A stretch of 64,000 bases of DNA from Ceratopteris richardii (lineage: Eukaryota; Streptophyta; Polypodiopsida; Polypodiales; Pteridaceae). The stretch covers positions 1 to 64,000 of the forward strand of contig MU260054.1 in assembly GCA_020310875.1 (NCBI GenBank), written 5' to 3'. Every line of letters begins with the position of its first letter. Within the stretch, counting starts at the first letter, position 1. Position numbers and translations under genes: made by a program. This document shows positions 1 through 11,997 of the stretch, one piece after another. The notes under the pieces are model-generated. The model did no database searches. It was not told the origin of the DNA and saw only the letters and a list, made by a program, of their open reading frames with translations.

Positions 1-440
1 GATAACCTTGAAACTTTGTACAAATATTTATCCACATATGGTCTTTATACATGCCAAAACCATATGGCTAACATAGATTTCTATACAAGAATTTGTAGGG
101 TCAAACTAGAAAAATTACATTTTTACAAAATGAACATAGCATATCAATGTGCTACAAAATCCATTTTCTGCTAAAATTTGGGCTATAGACTGCCTTTGAC
201 AATCTTTACAGGTATATGAATTTTCATCTAATTTGGTGACAATGAAATTTTGCCCTAATTTCCCAACGTTGACCAGCTTTGACCGCTACCATGGACTTTG
301 TTGATTTCTTTGAAACTTTGTATGTGAGCTTCCTTTGACATCCTTGATGCATCCTGGACTTCTCCGGAATTCCGGCTACCTTCACCAAATATTTTTTGTA
401 GGCCTTCACAAGTGAGAGAGGAGAGAAAATCTCGACGATA
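1..440. other. Unassigned sequence left of Copia A
   Basis: AT-rich DNA with no recognisable domain and no match that I can see elsewhere in the window. Short motifs such as TTGAAACTTTGTA recur twice (near 10 and 310). A 92-codon minus-strand open frame crosses from here into Copia-derived sequence and has no family resemblance, so I do not call it a gene. The Copia-like sequence starts at about 441. Confidence 0.5.
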
Positions 441-520
441 ACGCAGTTCTTCTCTTCACTGGAGCCTGCCCCTACAGGGAATACTGTTACATGCGCCAAC
501 AACTCCTCTTATCCTATTAT

Positions 521-1581
521 TGTTGGTGCTTTCAAGCCTTCACACATTGGCCTGGATTAATTCATGAAGACATCACTTGAAGAAAGGATCATAGGAACTT
601 ATGCTTATAAGTTCTTACCATTTTACCCATTGTAAAAGTCTAAAGACTTGGCACTTTTATGTACACACCTACTTGATTAGAGTCGTGGAAAGTGGTTGAT
701 TGATTGAGAGAATATCTCATACCTTTTAGGTGAAAGATTCTAGGAGTTTGAATTTGAATTCAAATTCAAATCTTCAACTCAAGTCTATAAAAGACCAAAG
801 TCAAAAGTCGCGGGTAGCTTCACTTTTCAGCTCACTTCAGCTCAATTCCCGAGGCATCCATCATTGTATCTCCGTGTGTTGAGTGCTACAACTTAGCCCA
901 CACCTCATTACCTCATTTAGCTATTGTCATCATGCTAATGAGATTGTACAACTATATCAATTAATAGATACATTCACATTCATCATCTGTTTTTCTCTGA
1001 GTGTACTACTTCAAGTCTGTCAACTTCAAAGAGGCATATCTGAGTGCCTACTGCTCCAAATCAAGTGATTCAAAGCTTGTTGGATCCAGCTCAAAGCATA
1101 CTACAAGCATAAAAAGTTTGAAGCAACTTGGTTCAGCCAATCTTGAGAAATCGCGATCGAAGTGCTCACTGGTATTGTCTGCATACTTCCTAAAAAGTCG
1201 GGGGTGTCCATAAATTTGCTAAAGTTATTTCTCTCAGCATAGTTTATCATTTTGAATTATTCCACTTGCAAATGGTAGCTCATTAAGCTTATAGAATACT
1301 CTAGAAGAAATTGTGCCAATTGTAAGTGTGCTAGTCATACTGAGTGAAAGACTGAGCAGGTGTGAAGACCAATAGAAGGTTTTCTAGTTTGTGTGATTCT
1401 CAAACTTATCTGTTTGGATCAAGTCATTACTCAAACCATTTCCAAAGTACATATAGCATCTCTTGTATCATTTGGAAGCTAAAGGTGTCTACTATCATAT
1501 CTGGAGTCACTGAGGGCTGGGCAAAGCAGGATTAGCAGCATCTACTCATTCTTTTGGAGGCTCCATCCATCATTCCCAACA
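521..1581 (+). repeat. Solo LTR with 5-bp target duplication
   Basis: A 1061-bp sequence begins TGTTGG and ends CCCAACA, so it has the TG...CA ends of an LTR with a short terminal inverted repeat. It is flanked by the perfect duplication ATTAT (516-520 and 1582-1586). Outside the duplication the Copia A sequence resumes exactly as in copy B. No PBS, internal region or second LTR is present, which is the signature left by LTR-LTR recombination. Orientation is taken from a TATA-like box at 785-793. The parent family is not otherwise seen in this window. Confidence 0.93.
785..793 (+). promoter_or_regulatory. TATA-like box in solo LTR
   Basis: CTATAAAAG lies about 265 bp inside the solo LTR, where an LTR promoter is expected. 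This is sequence resemblance only. Confidence 0.4.
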
Positions 1582-4581
1582 ATTATGGGAGTTGGTAAGA
1601 TCATTCTCACTACTAATGGTAGTTCTTTCACTTTGTCAGATGCTTTATTTGTGCCAGGGATCAAGAGTTTTAGCATTAGCCAAGATTGGCTTGGTTGTGA
1701 AATTTGTTGATGACAGGTGTACAGTTCATGATCTGTCAAATGGCGATGTGATTATTGCTTCTGGCATCTTATGTCGTGGGCTGTATAAGCTCATAGACTA
1801 TGAAAGATCTTTAAATGATTTGGCATGTGCAGTAAATGATTCTCAGGCTATATCAGATGCAAAGCTTTGGCATGCACACTTTGGTCATCTGAATTTTGCT
1901 AGTTTGCTACGCTTGCACAAATCTGAAATGGTGTCCTCTTTGCGCAAAATTGAGGCTGGAAAACATGTTTGTGAAGGCTGTATTTGGGCAAAATGAAGCA
2001 TTCATCCTTTCCAAAAGATGGTTCAGTTCGGGCTACGCAGAAATTGCAGTACATAGTGATGTCTATTGTTCTATGCAGACACCCTCTTTTGGAAATTACC
2101 TTACTTCATGACTTTCATTGATGATTTTTCTAGGCATGCATGGGTATATCCACTCAAAGCAAAGTCCGAAGTGTTCATGTGCTTTAAACAATTTTTGATT
2201 TTGGCTGAAAATCTATCAGCATGTAAAATGGGCACCCTCCGTTCTAATCGAGGGGGGAAATATATGTCTTCTGATTTTAATGCATTTCTAGCTCAATGTG
2301 GGATAAAACATCAGTGTACAGTGCTGTATACACCTCAATAGAATGGAGTTGTGAATGGAAGAACATGTCTCTCATGAGATGGCGAGGTGTATGGTCAAGA
2401 TTCAGCATTACCACATAGTTTCTGGCTTGAGGCTGTCATGTGTGTAGCATACGTACTGCACAGGTGTCCCACTAAAGCGCTACAGTCTATCACTCCATAT
2501 GAGGCTTGGCATGATCGCAGCCATCTATTGCTCATCTGCGTGTTTTTGGTTGTTTGGCATATGCACTAGTGCTTGAACAACATCGCAGAAAATTGGATGA
2601 CAAGGCAGTAAAATGTATTTTTGTTGGGTACAGTTCTGAAAGTAAAGGCTATCGTGTATCATCCACAGACTAAACGCATTCAAGTTAGCCGTGATGTTGT
2701 CTTGTGGAAGATGCTATTCAGCCATTGCTTTCATGTACTAAGGAGACATCTGTTAGCTCCAAAGACATGTATGATACTTTGATGCCTCTTTTTACAGTGG
2801 ACAGTCTAGTGATGGTCCTATTGAGGCAACTTCTTAGCCTTTGCAGGTTTCATATGATGATGCAGATCATTCCATTTCTGATGTAGATTTACATGACTGC
2901 ACTTGTTGATGAGAGAGCTGATATTGAGCAGGCAAAAACTATGCCAAAATGGCTAGTGCAGACTTTGCGTGACATCAAATTAGATGCACCTTTGTCATAT
3001 CGTACTCGTTCAGTCATAGTGCCTCCTTTGCATCAGATTGCTATGCTATGGTTGCGTCTAGTCTCTGTGATGAGAATGAGCGTCTTTCTTTTGATGAAGC
3101 ACAAAATTCAGAAAATTGGATGGCTGCTATGCAATCTGAATGTGACTTGCCTCCCGGTAAGAAGGCCATTGGCACTAAGTGGGTATATAAGCTGAAGCGT
3201 AAACCTGATGGTACAATTGACAGGTATAAGGCTAGGCTTGTTGCAAAGGGTTATGCGTAGGAAAGAGGCATTGATTTGATGAGACCTTTGCACCTGCATG
3301 TTGTATGACTACTGTTCGGTGCATTTGTGCACTTGCAGCCCATCATGGTTGGAATGTACGTTAGTTGGACATTAAAACAATATTTCTGAATGGTGACTTG
3401 CATGAAGAAGTGTATGTTTTCAGCCCCGTGGCTTTGTGCAGAAAGGGCATGAAAAACAGGAGTGTGCAGGTTAAAGAAGGCATTATATGTTTTAAAGCAA
3501 GCACCACGTGCTTGGTATGAGAAGATACATGCCTATCTGGTTGCACATGGTTTTGAGAACAATCGAACTGAAAGCACCTTATATGTTAAGCATTGCTAAT
3601 GATGTGCTTTTGATCATTGTTGTCTATGTTGACAACATGCTGCTCATTGGTCCTATGAGAAGCATATTGCTGATTTCAAGGCTGATTTGCATGCCCCATT
3701 TGAAATGTCTAATTTGGGGCATTTGCATCACTATTTGGGCATTCAGTTTATGCAAGTTGATGGTGGAATGGCTTTGTGTCAAACGAAATATATTGACACA
3801 TTATTGCAGCATTTTGGCCTTGAAGACCTTAAGCCGATTGCTACTCCTATGGAGATAGGTTTATGATTGAGTTCTTCATGATGATGGAGATGCATTTGAT
3901 GCTGTTCTCTATCAGCAGGCTGTTGGATGCTTGATTTACTTATGCATTACTCGTCCAGATATTCAGTTGCTGTCTCACAGATGGGCAAGTGTATGCATTG
4001 CCCAGGAGTCATGCATTGGAAGGCGGTTAAGCACATCTTTCGTTACTTGAGTGGTACTCGGCTACTTGGGCTGTTTTATCCCAAGGGGGGATCACTACCG
4101 CCAGATTTGCATGCTTTTTCTGACTGAGATTGGGCTGGTTGCTATGACAGTCATGTGTCCACCAGTGGTTTTTGCTTCATGCTTGGTAGCTTCATGTATA
4201 TCTTGGTTGAGCAAGAAGCAACCTATTGCGGCCACTTCCAGTTGTGAGGCTGAGTATAGGGCACCTTTCACAGCGACTGTTGCGTGTGTGTGGCTCAAAT
4301 GCCTTATGGCTGATTTGGGTGTTGGTCAGTCTTCTGCCACCACCATCTTCATTGACAGTCAGAGTGCATTGGCAGTTGCGAGGAACCTTGTGTTCCATGC
4401 TCGCACTAAGCACATTGAGGAGCATTATCATTACGTCAGGGAGAGGTTCTCTGCTTTGGAGATCATCTTGGCATATGTGCACACGCAGGAGAACATTGCA
4501 GACCTTCTCACGAAGGCTCTGCCTATGGAGAAGTTTGAAGCTTTCCACAAAGCTTTGGGCTTACTTCCTTTTGTGGAGTGA
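1582..4581 (+). pseudogene. Copia A pol remnant (integrase, RT, RNase H)
   Basis: Decayed pol of Copia A. Recognisable parts in order are a GAG-pre-integrase stretch (LWHAHFGHL, near 1867), the integrase core (TFIDDFSRHAWVYPLK, near 2112), the RT start (GTKWVYKLKRKPDGT, near 3172), RT with a YVDN-type segment (near 3627) and RNase H near the 3' end (SSCEAEYRAP, near 4240). The order is the Copia order, with integrase before RT. The frame is broken many times and no functional product is expected. Confidence 0.88.
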
Positions 4582-4656
4582 TTTCCACATAGCTTGGCAC
4601 TGTCCTTATACATGAGTGCCAACTACTTGTTCACCGCATCACTCCCAGGGGGGATT

Positions 4657-4885
4657 TGTTGATATATTTAGGTAGTGATGTGTGTGAACACTCTAGGACC
4701 ACCGGGGCACTTTTTTCCCTCCTTAGGAGGTTTTTTGCCCCCGGCTTGTATATATGCCTATTGCCCTAATGGGCTACTTATCTTTTACATTCTCTAGTAA
4801 TACATTCAATACTGTGTGTTGTGCTCCAAGCTTCTTCGTCTTCCTTGTGCTGTTCGCGTGCTTCCGCAGACATCTAACTCCAACA
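4657..4885 (+). repeat. 3' LTR of Copia A
   Basis: A 229-bp LTR beginning TGTTGATATATTTAGG and ending CTCCAACA. It aligns along its whole length with the two LTRs of element B (24038-24267 and 28963-29193). A polypurine tract (CCAGGGGGGA, 4646-4654 region) lies just upstream, as in B. TGGTT follows directly and would be one half of the target duplication. The other half is not visible because the left end of A is missing. Confidence 0.92.
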
Positions 4886-7800
4886 TGGTTCTCCATCATT
4901 TGAACAATCTTTGTATTTGTGTCCATGGGTTAAGTGAGTGGTTTGCATTCACTCATTCCAAATCTGAAAAGAACATCCAACAACTACTTCCGTTGCATCA
5001 AGTAGATGCCACTCTTTTTATAGACAACTTCAATTCCTAAAAAATATTTCAGCTCTCCAAGATTCTAAATTTTAAACTCCTTACCAAGCTTCCTTTTGAT
5101 ATCTTTAATCCCTGTAACATCATTTCCTATTATAATGAGTTCATCGATATATATGCAAATATATAGCTCTCTATTTTCTTTCTTCTTCATGTACAAAGAA
5201 GGATTTGCACTACTTGGGTTGTATCCACACTTAGATATTCTACCAATCTCTGATTCCATGCTCTTGGTGCTTGCTTCAAGCCATAAAGTGCCTTTTTCAA
5301 CTTGCAAACAAGTGTGGATTGTTTTCATCTTCAAATCCAACCGGTTGACTCATGTATACCTCTTCTTGTAGTTCTCCATTAAGAAAAGCATTTTTGATGT
5401 CCAGTTGATATAATGGCCATCTCCTTGAAGCACCAATTGCGATTAATGTTTTGATAGTTCCCATCTTTGCAACACGGCTGAAAACTTCATCATAATCTAT
5501 GCCTTGTGTTTGTTTAGATCCTTCGACAACTAATCTAGCTTTATATCTAGCTAGTGAACCATCAGCATTCCTCTTTACTTTAAACACCCATTTGTTTGGA
5601 ACAATCTTCGTACCTTCTTTCTCTGGCACTAGCTCCCATGTGTGATTATCTTTGAGAGCTTTGATCTCCTCTTTCATAGCTTGCTTCCATTCCTTTTGTG
5701 TGCAAGCTTCTTCATATGTCTCAGGCTCTTTGTCTTTGATAACCTGCATCATGTATGCAAAATGTGTCTCCATAAACTATCATAACTCAACCTTTGAGTT
5801 GGATACCTTGTCCTTGAAGATCTTCTTTCATTGCCTTTAGAAAGTTGTTTCTTTCACCTATTCAACTTTACCATCGGAGTGATTACCTCTTCATATTCTT
5901 CTTCACTTGCATCTACCTCACTGTTTGGAGTAGCACTTGCTTCTACGGCTCTACTGTGAGCTGAATTCAGAGACAAAGAATGACTCCCCCTCCATGTTGA
6001 ACATTCTTCATTTTATGTAGATGCCTTTGGACCTAAAACCTTTGTGCTTGATTGTTGAACTTCTCTTTGATTTGTTCTTGCATAATCATCACAATATTCT
6101 TCAAGAATCTTTTCCTTTCCTTTATCTTCATACCATGGTCTTAGTTCATCAAAGACCACATCTCGTGAGAGTCTTAATTCCTTTGTTCTAGGGTTGTAAC
6201 ACTTGTATCCTTTTTGCTCCGTTGAGTAGCCAATGAAAATGCATTTTTCTTACCTTGGTTCCATCTTTGTTCTAACTTCTTGTGGAATGTGAAAAAAGCA
6301 AACACATCCAAACACTTTGAGGTGTGTAAGATCAGGTTTCTTACCGGAATATACCTCCTCTGGAGTCAAGTGATGTATTCCCAATGTTGTGCACCTATTC
6401 ATCAAGTAAATGGCAGTTGTGGTAGCTTCAGCCCAATAGTACAATGGTACCTTCATCTCGTTGAGCATGCATCTTGCAATTTCAGAAATTTTCCTATTTT
6501 TCCTCTCAGCTACTCCATTTTGTTTTGGTGTATACCTACAAGTGAACTGCCTTTTGATCCCATTCTCTTGTAGTAAATCTGAAAATTCTTTGGAGAATTA
6601 TTCTCCTCCACCATCGGACCTTAAGGTTTTGATAGACCTTCCTGTTTCCTTTTCAACTTCAACTTTGAAGCTTTTGAATATCGAAAACACCTCTGATTTT
6701 TGCTTCATACAAAATAGCCATACCTTTCTTGAGTGATCATCAATGAAGGTGACATAAAACCTATTACCAGCCATTGATGCCTCTTGGGTTGGTCCCCATA
6801 CATCCGTATGTATCAAGTCCAAGACATTTGGAGCCACATAATTGATCCTATTGAATGGCTGCCTCGTTTGCTTTCCTAGTTGACAAGCTTCACATAACTC
6901 ATGTAGTCCAATGCTATTAAATTTTGGAAGACCTCTTACCACTTCATGTTTGCTCATGTCCTTCAGCTTTGGAAAGTTGATGTGTCCTTCTCTTTTGTGC
7001 CATAAGTCGAGTTCTGAAATCTTCTTGTTCCCATATTGTATGTACATGACCTTTCCATGTGGATGTTGCAAGTCGAAAGTGAACATCCTTCCTTCTCTTC
7101 TACCTCAAGAAATGACCTTGAAGCCTTCAATTGGATTCTTTATGAAGCACCCATTCTCATTGAATATGAAATGATAACCCTTCTCTACCATTTGTCATAC
7201 TGAAATCAAGTTCTTTGAAATTGTAGGAACATGAAGAGCATTAGATAGTACCTTTGCTTTACTTGTATCTCCAAGCCGTATATCTCCAATATGTTCAATC
7301 ATGTGTTGAGTATCATCACCTATTTCAACACATCCTTTTCCACTTGGTACATGTAGATTAGTGAAAAACTTCCTTGGCATGACATATGGTTACTACAACC
7401 TGAAGCAATGTACCATTTTTTGTCATCTTCACAAGAGCTTCTATACTCATGTCTCATTGCAAGTAGTGTGTCCTTGCTTCCTTCACTTGAGGTGCTTGCA
7501 TAGTTGCTTTGGTTCCTTTGATCGCCTCCATTTGGTCTTCCATTCTTCAGCCAACAATCACTAGCATAGTGTCCTACTTTACCACAATGATAGCATGTTA
7601 TACCTTTATGCGAATTGTAGGAGCTTCGGCCTCTTCCTCTACTTCTACCTCGACCTCTTCCTTGTGCATTGGCATTTGATGCATCTTTGTTGTATTCCAA
7701 ATTGTTTTGATTGTAGTTGGAGTGGTTGTGTCCTCTTCCTTTTCCTCTTGAGCCTCCGCTTGAGTTTCTTCCTTTACCTTGACCTGCATATAACATTTGG

Positions 7801-8605
7801 TTGTGGCTGTCCTTTCCTTTGGGGCCACCAAGGCTAAGCTCTTCTGTGACAAGATGAGGGATTAGTTGTTCAAAACCTAGATATAACACACAAGATCTTT
7901 CAAGTTAATGGAAGTTATAAAAGGCTTCCATCTTTCAAAACCTGGATCTTTCAAGTTAATGAAAGTTATAAAAGGCTTCCATCTTTCATCTTCTCTCAAT
8001 CCATTGAGAGTATAACACACAAAACCTGGATCTTTCAGGTTAATGGAAGTTATATTAGTTGTTCAAAACTTGGATCTTTCAAGTTAATGGAAGTTATAAA
8101 AGGCTTCCATCTTTCATCTTCTCTCAATCCATTCAGAGTATAACACACAAGATCTTCGTCTTCAACCTTGTGCCAATAGAAGCTAAAGCATCACCTAGCT
8201 CCTTAATCTTTGAAGTATATTCAGCTATGGATTGACTCGAACTTTCTTGATTGTGTTCAACTCATTCTTGAGTTGAAGTTTCCTAGCTTTGGTATTTGTT
8301 GAATACATCATTTCAAGAGCTTCCTAAACATCCTTAGCTTTCTCTAGATGTTGAATATGCCCTACCATAGCATTAGTAATGACTTGCAAAATGAGGAACA
8401 TGAATCTCCTATTCCTCTCTTCCCATTCTTTTGCTTGACTCCTTTGGACTTTAGTGGCCATAGCTTGATTGATTTGAGGTTGAGCATCATCGCCGCTCAC
8501 AATACCCCATAAGCCTTTGCCCATTAGGTGGTTGGTCATTCTAAACTTCCACACGTGATAGTTATCCTTATCCAACTTCTCTACTTGTTGACCCAAGTCA
8601 TCCAT
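4886..8605 (-). pseudogene. Copia C1 gag-pol remnant
   Basis: Decayed gag-pol read leftwards. Gag begins near 8605 (MDDLGQQVEKLDKDNYHVWK). A CCHC zinc knuckle (CYHCGKVGHYASDC) lies near 7560-7600. Next come a protease-type segment with SGCSNHMS (near 7390), GAG-pre-integrase and integrase (HTDVWGPTQEASMAG, near 6790; LRSDGGGE, near 6610), and RT (NKWVFKVKRNADGSLARYKA, near 5560; LDIKNAFLNGELQEEVYMSQ, near 5400). Several breaks are present and the gag part includes a small repeat cluster. It is a fossil with no expected product. Confidence 0.87.
7865..8150 (-). repeat. Short tandem repeat cluster in C1 gag
   Basis: A block of about 45 bp containing GGATCTTTCAAGTTAATGG and AAGTTATAAAAGGCTTCC is repeated about four times with short spacers, some of which contain TCTTCTCTCAATCCATT. 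It lies in the gag region of C1. It looks like local slippage or unequal exchange within the copy, since gag of the related elements G and H has a single equivalent segment. Confidence 0.75.
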
Positions 8606-8754
8606 TGAAGAGTATCAAAGACTTTGAGAGTTACCTCGAATAGTTATATTGTCCTTTTCTCTTTCGTTTGTGAAGCTCCTCCTTGTTTTATGGCTCCTCT
8701 TTTGCTTTTCTTTATCTCCAACTCTGTTGATGAAGCTTCAACACCAAGTTTGAT

Positions 8755-8765
8755 CTGATACCAAC
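8755..8765 (-). other. Primer binding site of C1 (tRNA-iMet type)
   Basis: On the minus strand TTGGTATCAGA follows the LTR end directly. It matches the complement of the 3' end of plant initiator tRNA-Met, the usual primer of plant Copia elements. Confidence 0.85.
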
Positions 8766-8920
8766 TGTGGAGAATGAGTTCTCCTACTGTGCAACGAAAA
8801 TGTGTAGTGAGCCCTTGTATGTCCAACACTTAGACGAATAGCTACACCTTAGATAGCTTGCTGCTCTCAATACAAAAGTCAAATGGACTGAGCCTTTAGT
8901 CAATCAAAGTAGACAAAGAG

Positions 8921-9469
8921 AGCTTTCGAACAAGCTATAAATAACTTAATTTCGACAAGTTTTGATTAAGAAACACAACTAACAAAGATGAACTACCTGT
9001 CCACACAGGTATGCTGAAGAACTGAGCTCCACTCTTAGATTAAAAACTCTTCGAATATAATATTTTGAAAAAGATATTTGTTACAGAGAAAGTAGGCACA
9101 AATAGCTTTCCAACAAGCTAAAAAATAAGTAATTTTGATGAGTTTTGGTTAGGAAACTCAACTGACCAAAATAGACCACCTGCACACATAAGTACACTAT
9201 AAAACTAGACTTTACTCTCTGATAGATATCTCAGAGAATATAAATTATCTGAATGTGATATTTGATACAGTGAAGGTAAATGCCAAGAGCATTCCAACAA
9301 GATAAAAATCATGCAATTTGGATATGTTTTGGTTAGGAAACTTAATCGACCAAAATAGACTACCTATCTACACAAGTATACTGAAAAACTGGACTTCACT
9401 CTTTCACTGGTATCTCACAAATTACATAAGCTTTCAAAGAGATATTTGGTACATAAAATGCACGAGATA
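8921..9469 (-). repeat. Three diverged 183-bp tandem units inside the C-family LTR
   Basis: Units start at 8921, 9104 and 9288, and a partial fourth starts at 9470, giving spacings of 183, 184 and 182 bp. Each opens with AGCTTTCC-AACAAG or a close variant, then AGTTTTGATTAGG-AA-CAACT-ACCAAAATAGAC and GAAAAACT-GACTTCACTCT. The same array is present in the C2 LTR, so it belongs to the family. Confidence 0.8.
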
Positions 9470-9665
9470 AGCTTTCCAATGAATGCTTAAGCGCAAGAAA
9501 TGGTTACATATGCACTGAGATATGAGCTCCACAACAGAGCTATGTATAAACTGATGTGTGGCTGGAAGGAGTCTAAGGGAAGACAAAACTGACAAAATGG
9601 CTAGATCCGACTACTGGGAGCTCTTGCCTCTTTCTCTCCTTGTTTTGAATGTGCTCCCACTTCAC

Positions 9666-9675
9666 TTTTATAAAC
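9666..9675 (-). promoter_or_regulatory. TATA-like box in C1 LTR
   Basis: Read on the minus strand the sequence is TTTATAAAAG, about 230 bp inside the LTR as transcribed. It is a plausible promoter of the old element. The identification rests on position and sequence only. Confidence 0.4.
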
Positions 9676-9900
9676 AATGAGCATGTGAAGAAGTTTGTGC
9701 CTCCTTCTTAACTCACCACTTTCTCCACTACATGCTACTAACTACAAGGCAAGATATTGTATCTCTTACTCATCAGGAATTTTGACAAGACTTTTTCTTT
9801 TATTATTTTTTCCTTTTCTACTTTTCCTTTATCTTTATATTTGGTAAATTTATCCAAGGATGGCTCATATAAAAATGAGCTTGTACATTTATCTTCAACA

Positions 9901-10113
9901 TAGACTAAGTCCCATGATGGACAAGATTATTCTAAAAGAGTAGAAGGGTTTTATTAAAGAAAGATTTATATTAGGTGCTATCATTACCCTTTGGGAAGGA
10001 ATGGACTTTGCTAAGTAGAGTAACCAAGAGTTCTATTTCTACAAGGTTGATTTTGATAACACCTATGATAGAGTGATTGGAACTTCATTTTTCAATCCTT
10101 ACTTGATGTGGAG
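9901..10113 (+). mobile_element. LINE fragment K (RT segment)
   Basis: A short L1-type LINE piece on the plus strand. It parallels LINE I at about 20107-20275, with the RT motifs KGFIKERFILGAI and FYKVDFDNTYDRV, against KGFIKGRFILDSI and FFKVDFDKAYDRI in I. The frame carries stop codons. The left edge is the LTR of C1, so C1 probably landed inside this LINE. The right edge meets LINE piece J in the opposite orientation at about 10113. Confidence 0.8.
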
Positions 10114-10547
10114 ATGGGCAGAAACTGAGACTCCAAAGGGTAACAACAAACAACGTGTCATTTCCCATGAGAAGGCGAACTTTGTGTCGGTCCGAGGCGA
10201 GACATCTGCTTTGCAAAATGTTCCATTCTTCGTACGAAATGTTGATGCAAGGGTCAATATCCTCGAAGTTGATCTAGCGGTTGGTGTCTTGTTTCCAAAG
10301 ATGTTTCCATTTTTTGAAGCCTTTATTCCATAATTTCTTGGCATTTTGAATGTTCCAAGATTCCACACTCCGGATGCCATGGATCGGGAACCAAATAGAG
10401 TTGTTTTGTCTGATACCGACCGCCCACTTCCAGTCTTCACTAATTCTTGTGTAGCTTTTGACTTTATTCCAACTCTTCCATAGGGAGCACACAAGATTAG
10501 AGCCTTTCGGGAAGATGGGGATCGGGGAAAAAAGCAAGGTCAAGATG

Positions 10548-11441
10548 TCAAGATTCTTCCAATTTGGGGAACCCATGAGAGACAACTCGTTCTTGTTTTC
10601 TGAAGATCCACCTGGCCCACAAGGCCTCCTCGTTGCACCAAGCCTTAATCATCCATTTGGCGGCCAGTTTGTTAGCCATGCACCCAATGTCTAGGATGCC
10701 AAGTCCCCCACTATCTCTATGGCTGGTGCTGATGGACCATTTGATTTTAGGCACCCCCCTCCTATTGTGGTCGCCCGTCCAAAGGAAGTTTCTACAAATA
10801 CTATCTAGTTTGGACAGATCTTGCTCTTTCGGTCTCCAACAAGAAAGGAAATAAATGGTAGATGATAGGAGGAACGTGTTGATAACCATAGCACGACCAG
10901 CAAGATTGATTTGCATACCTCTCCAATAGTTAAGCTTGTTTTCGAGTTTTGCCAGCATCCAGTTCCACTACTGTTCCGTAGAGATGCCAAACCCCAAGGG
11001 GATCCCAAGAAGCCAAAAAATTTGGCCCTGCGGAATGATTTGACAGCCATGATCAATGAGAAGGTTGGGCTGTGACCCAACAATAGCTCTAAAGGCGGTC
11101 TTAGAGTGGTTGATTGTGGATCGAGCGGCTTCACAAAAAGTAGCCAGACACCTCCATAACGTCTCAAGGCTGGTACTATCATTGTGAACAAACATGTTCA
11201 TATCATCAGCAAAAAGTCTCATGGTAATTTGACTATGGTCATGAGGCAAACGGAGGCCTTTGATATTACCAGCTTCCACGTGATGCTCCACCAGCCTGCT
11301 AAGCCCTTCCGTGGCAATGGCAAAGAGAAGGGGAGCCAATGGGCACCCTTGTGTGATAGATCTTCTAAGTTTGATCACCTTCAAAAGTTTTCCGTTAATG
11401 TTAATTTGGGTCGATGCGTTTCCGAGAAGGGTAGAGATCAT
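10548..11441 (-). pseudogene. LINE J reverse transcriptase remnant
   Basis: It contains INGKLLKVIKLRRSITQGCP (the RxxxxGCPLSP-type motif), RLFADDMNMFV (catalytic FADD box) and INHSKT (the NxxKT motif), followed in another frame by KLNYWRGMQINLAGRAMVIN, typical of the region after RT in plant L1 elements. One frame change separates 11441-10968 from 10958-10548. The upstream RT motifs are missing. It is non-functional. Confidence 0.85.
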
Positions 11442-11997
11442 CTTGGTGAATTTCTGACTACATCCAAGATCTTGGGGCGACTGATCCCAAAATTATCTTC
11501 TTCCCTATTGTATAAATTGCCATTTAAGTATAGCAATAAGGGGATCGATTCTCTGTTATGTTTCCTTTTAAGGATACGACACATCTCTTTGGTGGGTTTG
11601 TTGGCTTTGCCAGCCCACCACTCCTTGAAGAAAATTTGCAAATTTTTCCTTTGTATTTCTTCCTCGTATCTCAGCAGCGCTCTGGTTTTTCGAAGACCTT
11701 TCTGGGCTTGAGATTTTCCTTTGTTCACTTCCTCCTCGAGCCTCCAAAGTTTGTGATATAGAGCTTCTCTACGAGCCTGCCACACAGTCTCGAGCATCTT
11801 TCTGGATCTAATCATGATCTGTCATGACTTATTGACCGCTCTTCTCCAGCACTTGGCTGGGGACAAGCTGGAGGCGAAGGCCTCCTTCCACACATCAGCA
11901 ATTTCTTGATGGACGGAGGGGAGAGAGAAGGAGGGCGCACTGGCATGGAACCAAGGAGCCTTACGAATCTTGGTGGAAGGTTGGAAAGTGATAACGA

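Larger units (their letters stand above)
441..4885 (+). mobile_element. Copia element A, old broken copy with 3' LTR
   Basis: A Ty1/copia retrotransposon copy of the same family as element B at 24038-29193, recognised by near-parallel sequence from the protease region through integrase, reverse transcriptase and RNase H to the 3' LTR. The 5' LTR, PBS and gag are not seen in the window. A solo LTR of another family sits inside it (521-1581). Its right end lies against C1 sequence, at the point matching about 30481 in C2, so A was inserted into C1. The copy carries many breaks (well over ten) and is clearly an old fossil. It differs from B by several percent. Confidence 0.9.
4886..9900 (-). mobile_element. 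Copia element C1, old copy with 5' LTR
   Basis: Ty1/copia copy on the minus strand. From right to left it shows a 5' LTR (8766-9900), a PBS for initiator tRNA-Met, gag with one CCHC knuckle, protease, integrase and the beginning of RT. At 4885 it meets Copia A, which was inserted into it. The 3' portion (end of RT, RNase H, 3' LTR) is not in the window. The same family recurs as C2 (23475-32347). Its right end abuts LINE sequence (K). The coding part has about ten or more breaks. Confidence 0.88.
8766..9900 (-). repeat. 5' LTR of Copia C1
   Basis: A 1135-bp LTR. On the plus strand it begins TGTGGAGAATGAG and ends ATCTTCAACA. It aligns with the split LTR of C2 (23475-24037 plus 29199-29774, 1139 bp in all). 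A PBS adjoins its left edge. It contains three and a half diverged internal repeats of about 183 bp (8921-9469) and a minus-strand TATA-like box near 9670. LINE sequence starts at 9901. Confidence 0.9.

Noticed and set aside
224-502. 92-codon minus-strand ORF at the left edge
   Set aside because: It crosses the border between unassigned DNA and Copia sequence, and no motif was found.
4095-4622. Several overlapping ORFs opposite or out of frame with Copia RNase H (also 28450-29105)
   Set aside because: Shadows of the RNase H coding sequence. The same frames are open in both A and B only because the sequences are related.
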